NCBI GenBank assembly: GCA_019118725.1
Contig: DWYO01000051.1
Span: 1-8,027 of the forward strand
Direction of reading: 5' to 3'
DNA from: Candidatus Parabacteroides intestinavium
Lineage (GTDB): Bacteria > Bacteroidota > Bacteroidia > Bacteroidales > Tannerellaceae
Length of the DNA stretch: 8,027 nucleotides
Shown here piece by piece: positions 7,032 through 8,027 of the stretch (positions within the stretch are counted from its first letter, which is position 1; each line of letters opens with the position of its first letter). Below the pieces are notes generated by a model. That model worked only from the letters and a program-made list of their open reading frames with translations. It was not told the DNA's origin and did no database searches. Position numbers and translations under genes: made by a program.

Positions 7032-7862
7032 TTAAAATCTTACCGTAAACCGATGCATTCCTTTCTCGTACCGATAACTGACCGTCCACCCATGATATTC
7101 GCAGATGGCACGTACGATGGCAAGCCCCAAGCCGTTGCCTTTTACCTTTTCAGACGGACGGTAGAAGCGGTTGAATATCAGCCGGTCATCCAATGCTGGT
7201 TCATCGGATGTGTTCGATACCGTAAGTTCCCGGCCGGACACGGTAAGGTATATTTCACCTCCCGGGCGGTTGTATCGGACGGCGTTGACCACAAGGTTGT
7301 TCACGAGGCTTTCCAGCAAGGTGCGGTTGGCGCGGACGGTCAGGCCGCTGTTCGTAAGCTCTTCATAAAAGAAGATGTCCCCCGTGATGCTTTGCAGGAA
7401 TGGAGCCTGCTCCTCGAGAAAATGGGCCAGGTTGATGTCCTCCATCTGTCCGTACTGGCGGTTGTCTATTTTGGCAAGCAACAGCAGGTTTCCTCCGGCA
7501 AACTCACGGCGGCGGATGATGGCGTAGATGCGCATCGAGAGTTCGGGCAGGTGGAAAGGCTTGGCAAGGTAGTCGTCCGCCCCGATTTCCAGTCCCCGCA
7601 CCTTGTCGTCCAGCGAGTCTTTGGCAGACACGATGATGACCCCGACCGGATTCTGCCGCTTTCGTATCTCACGCAGGATGTCCAGCCCGTTACCGCCGGG
7701 CAGCATCAGGTCGAGCAGCACACAGTCGTAGTCATAAAGTCCGACCTTCTCCAGCGCTTCGGCGTAGGTGAAAGCCTGCTCGCACACATAGTTTTCGGAG
7801 CTGAGGTAGGCCACGATGCTGGCGGACAGTTCCCTTTCATCTTCGATGATCAGCAGTTTCAT
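7032..7862 (-). CDS. Receiver-histidine kinase ATPase fusion, apparent in-frame deletion product
   Basis: Residues 1-120 form an OmpR-class receiver: acidic pocket E7-D8, phospho-acceptor D51 (VLLDLMLPGGNG), S79 and K101-P102, ending in the helix LPELSMRIYAIIRRREF. In a normal regulator a winged-helix DNA-binding domain would follow. Instead, after AGGN (122-125), the sequence becomes LLLLAKIDNRQYG (126-138), the tail of the dimerisation helix of a sensor kinase, then a HATPase_c domain: N box at 184-194 (ESLVNNLVVNA), a diverged G1 region, F box FNRFYRP (230-236) and G2 GNGLGLAIVRAI (242-253). The DNA-binding domain, sensor, membrane helices, HAMP and the H-box histidine are all absent. It could still receive phosphate at D51 but could neither autophosphorylate in the usual way nor bind DNA. 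Typical separate partners total about 650 residues; this is 276. The start overlaps the EamA gene stop (ATGA). I infer deletion-born fusion; function is doubtful. Confidence 0.85.
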   Translation of the reverse strand: MKLLIIEDERELSASIVAYLSSENYVCEQAFTYAEALEKVGLYDYDCVLLDLMLPGGNGLDILREIRKRQNPVGVIIVSAKDSLDDKVRGLEIGADDYLAKPFHLPELSMRIYAIIRRREFAGGNLLLLAKIDNRQYGQMEDINLAHFLEEQAPFLQSITGDIFFYEELTNSGLTVRANRTLLESLVNNLVVNAVRYNRPGGEIYLTVSGRELTVSNTSDEPALDDRLIFNRFYRPSEKVKGNGLGLAIVRAICEYHGWTVSYRYEKGMHRFTVRF

Positions 7863-8027
7863 TTCAGTAACATAAGGATACTTCCGCCCGTAATCAGCAG
7901 CGCGCCCGCCACCACCCGCAGGCTGACCGGTTCCTTCAGAAACAGGAACGACAGGCAGATGGTGATGACGACGCTCAGCTTGTCTATCGGCGCCACGCGC
8001 GACACGTCGCCCGTCTGCAACGCCTTG
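7859..8027 (-). CDS. EamA/DMT-family membrane transporter, C-terminal end (partial)
   Basis: The last 55 codons of a gene starting beyond the right edge are visible, ending at TGA (7859-7861). The peptide KALQTGDVSRVAPIDKLS followed by a membrane helix (VVITICLSFLFLKEPVS) and a last helix (VVAGALLITGGSILMLL) is characteristic of the EamA domain of drug/metabolite transporters, close to the short single-domain COG2510 type, where this V-A-P-I-D-K segment is strongly conserved. The protein would sit in the inner membrane. Its stop overlaps the ATG of the receiver-kinase gene by four bases, so the two are co-transcribed and probably translationally coupled. Substrate is unknown. Family assignment is confident; the full length cannot be seen. 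Confidence 0.85.
   Translation of the reverse strand, partial: KALQTGDVSRVAPIDKLSVVITICLSFLFLKEPVSLRVVAGALLITGGSILMLLK

Noticed and set aside
1..8027. CRISPR array, tRNA, rRNA, insertion sequence or phage attachment site
   Set aside because: No regularly spaced repeats, cloverleaf-like sequence, transposase or flanking inverted repeats were visible on either strand.

Overview
The window looks like a chromosomal stretch from a Bacteroidales bacterium, most likely Bacteroides or a close relative. The evidence is the carboxypeptidase-regulatory/plug/barrel outer-membrane receptor, the PAP2 phosphatase carrying a C-terminal barrel-like domain, and two upstream regions that match the Bacteroides -33/-7 promoter type (TTTG / TAnnTTTG) rather than a sigma-70 promoter. 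No rRNA, tRNA, CRISPR array or insertion sequence was seen.

Layout. At the left edge (+ strand) lies the last 60 codons of an AraC-family regulator. Everything else is on the minus strand. Reading in the direction of transcription from the right edge: the C-terminal end of an EamA/DMT membrane transporter (8027-7859); overlapping it by ATGA, a 276-residue two-component protein (7862-7032) joining an OmpR-type receiver directly to the ATPase half of a histidine kinase; a GNAT acetyltransferase with its own promoter (6962-6306); then a tightly packed unit of a GT83/ArnT-like polyprenyl-phosphate-sugar glycosyltransferase broken into two reading frames (6211-4755), a GT2 polyprenyl-phosphate glycosyltransferase (4758-3799), a TonB-dependent-receptor-like outer-membrane protein (3802-1445) and a PAP2 phosphatase with a C-terminal barrel (1443-220). 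Junctions in this unit are ATGA overlaps or a 1-base gap, so it is almost certainly one operon.

How the genes may work together (inference). A GT2 enzyme of this type loads a sugar onto polyprenyl phosphate, a GT83 enzyme transfers that sugar to an envelope acceptor outside the cytoplasm, and a PAP2 enzyme removes phosphate from a lipid. This is the logic of lipid A modification (ArnC/ArnT plus an LpxE/LpxF-like phosphatase), here combined with an outer-membrane receptor-type barrel.

The most notable observation is two apparent internal-deletion scars. The receiver-kinase protein looks like an in-frame fusion of a neighbouring response regulator and histidine kinase that lost the DNA-binding domain, the sensor and the phospho-accepting histidine. 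The GT83 gene appears to have lost a central transmembrane segment and also shifted frame near 5421-5430. Both could be real decay or assembly errors, and read mapping would decide.
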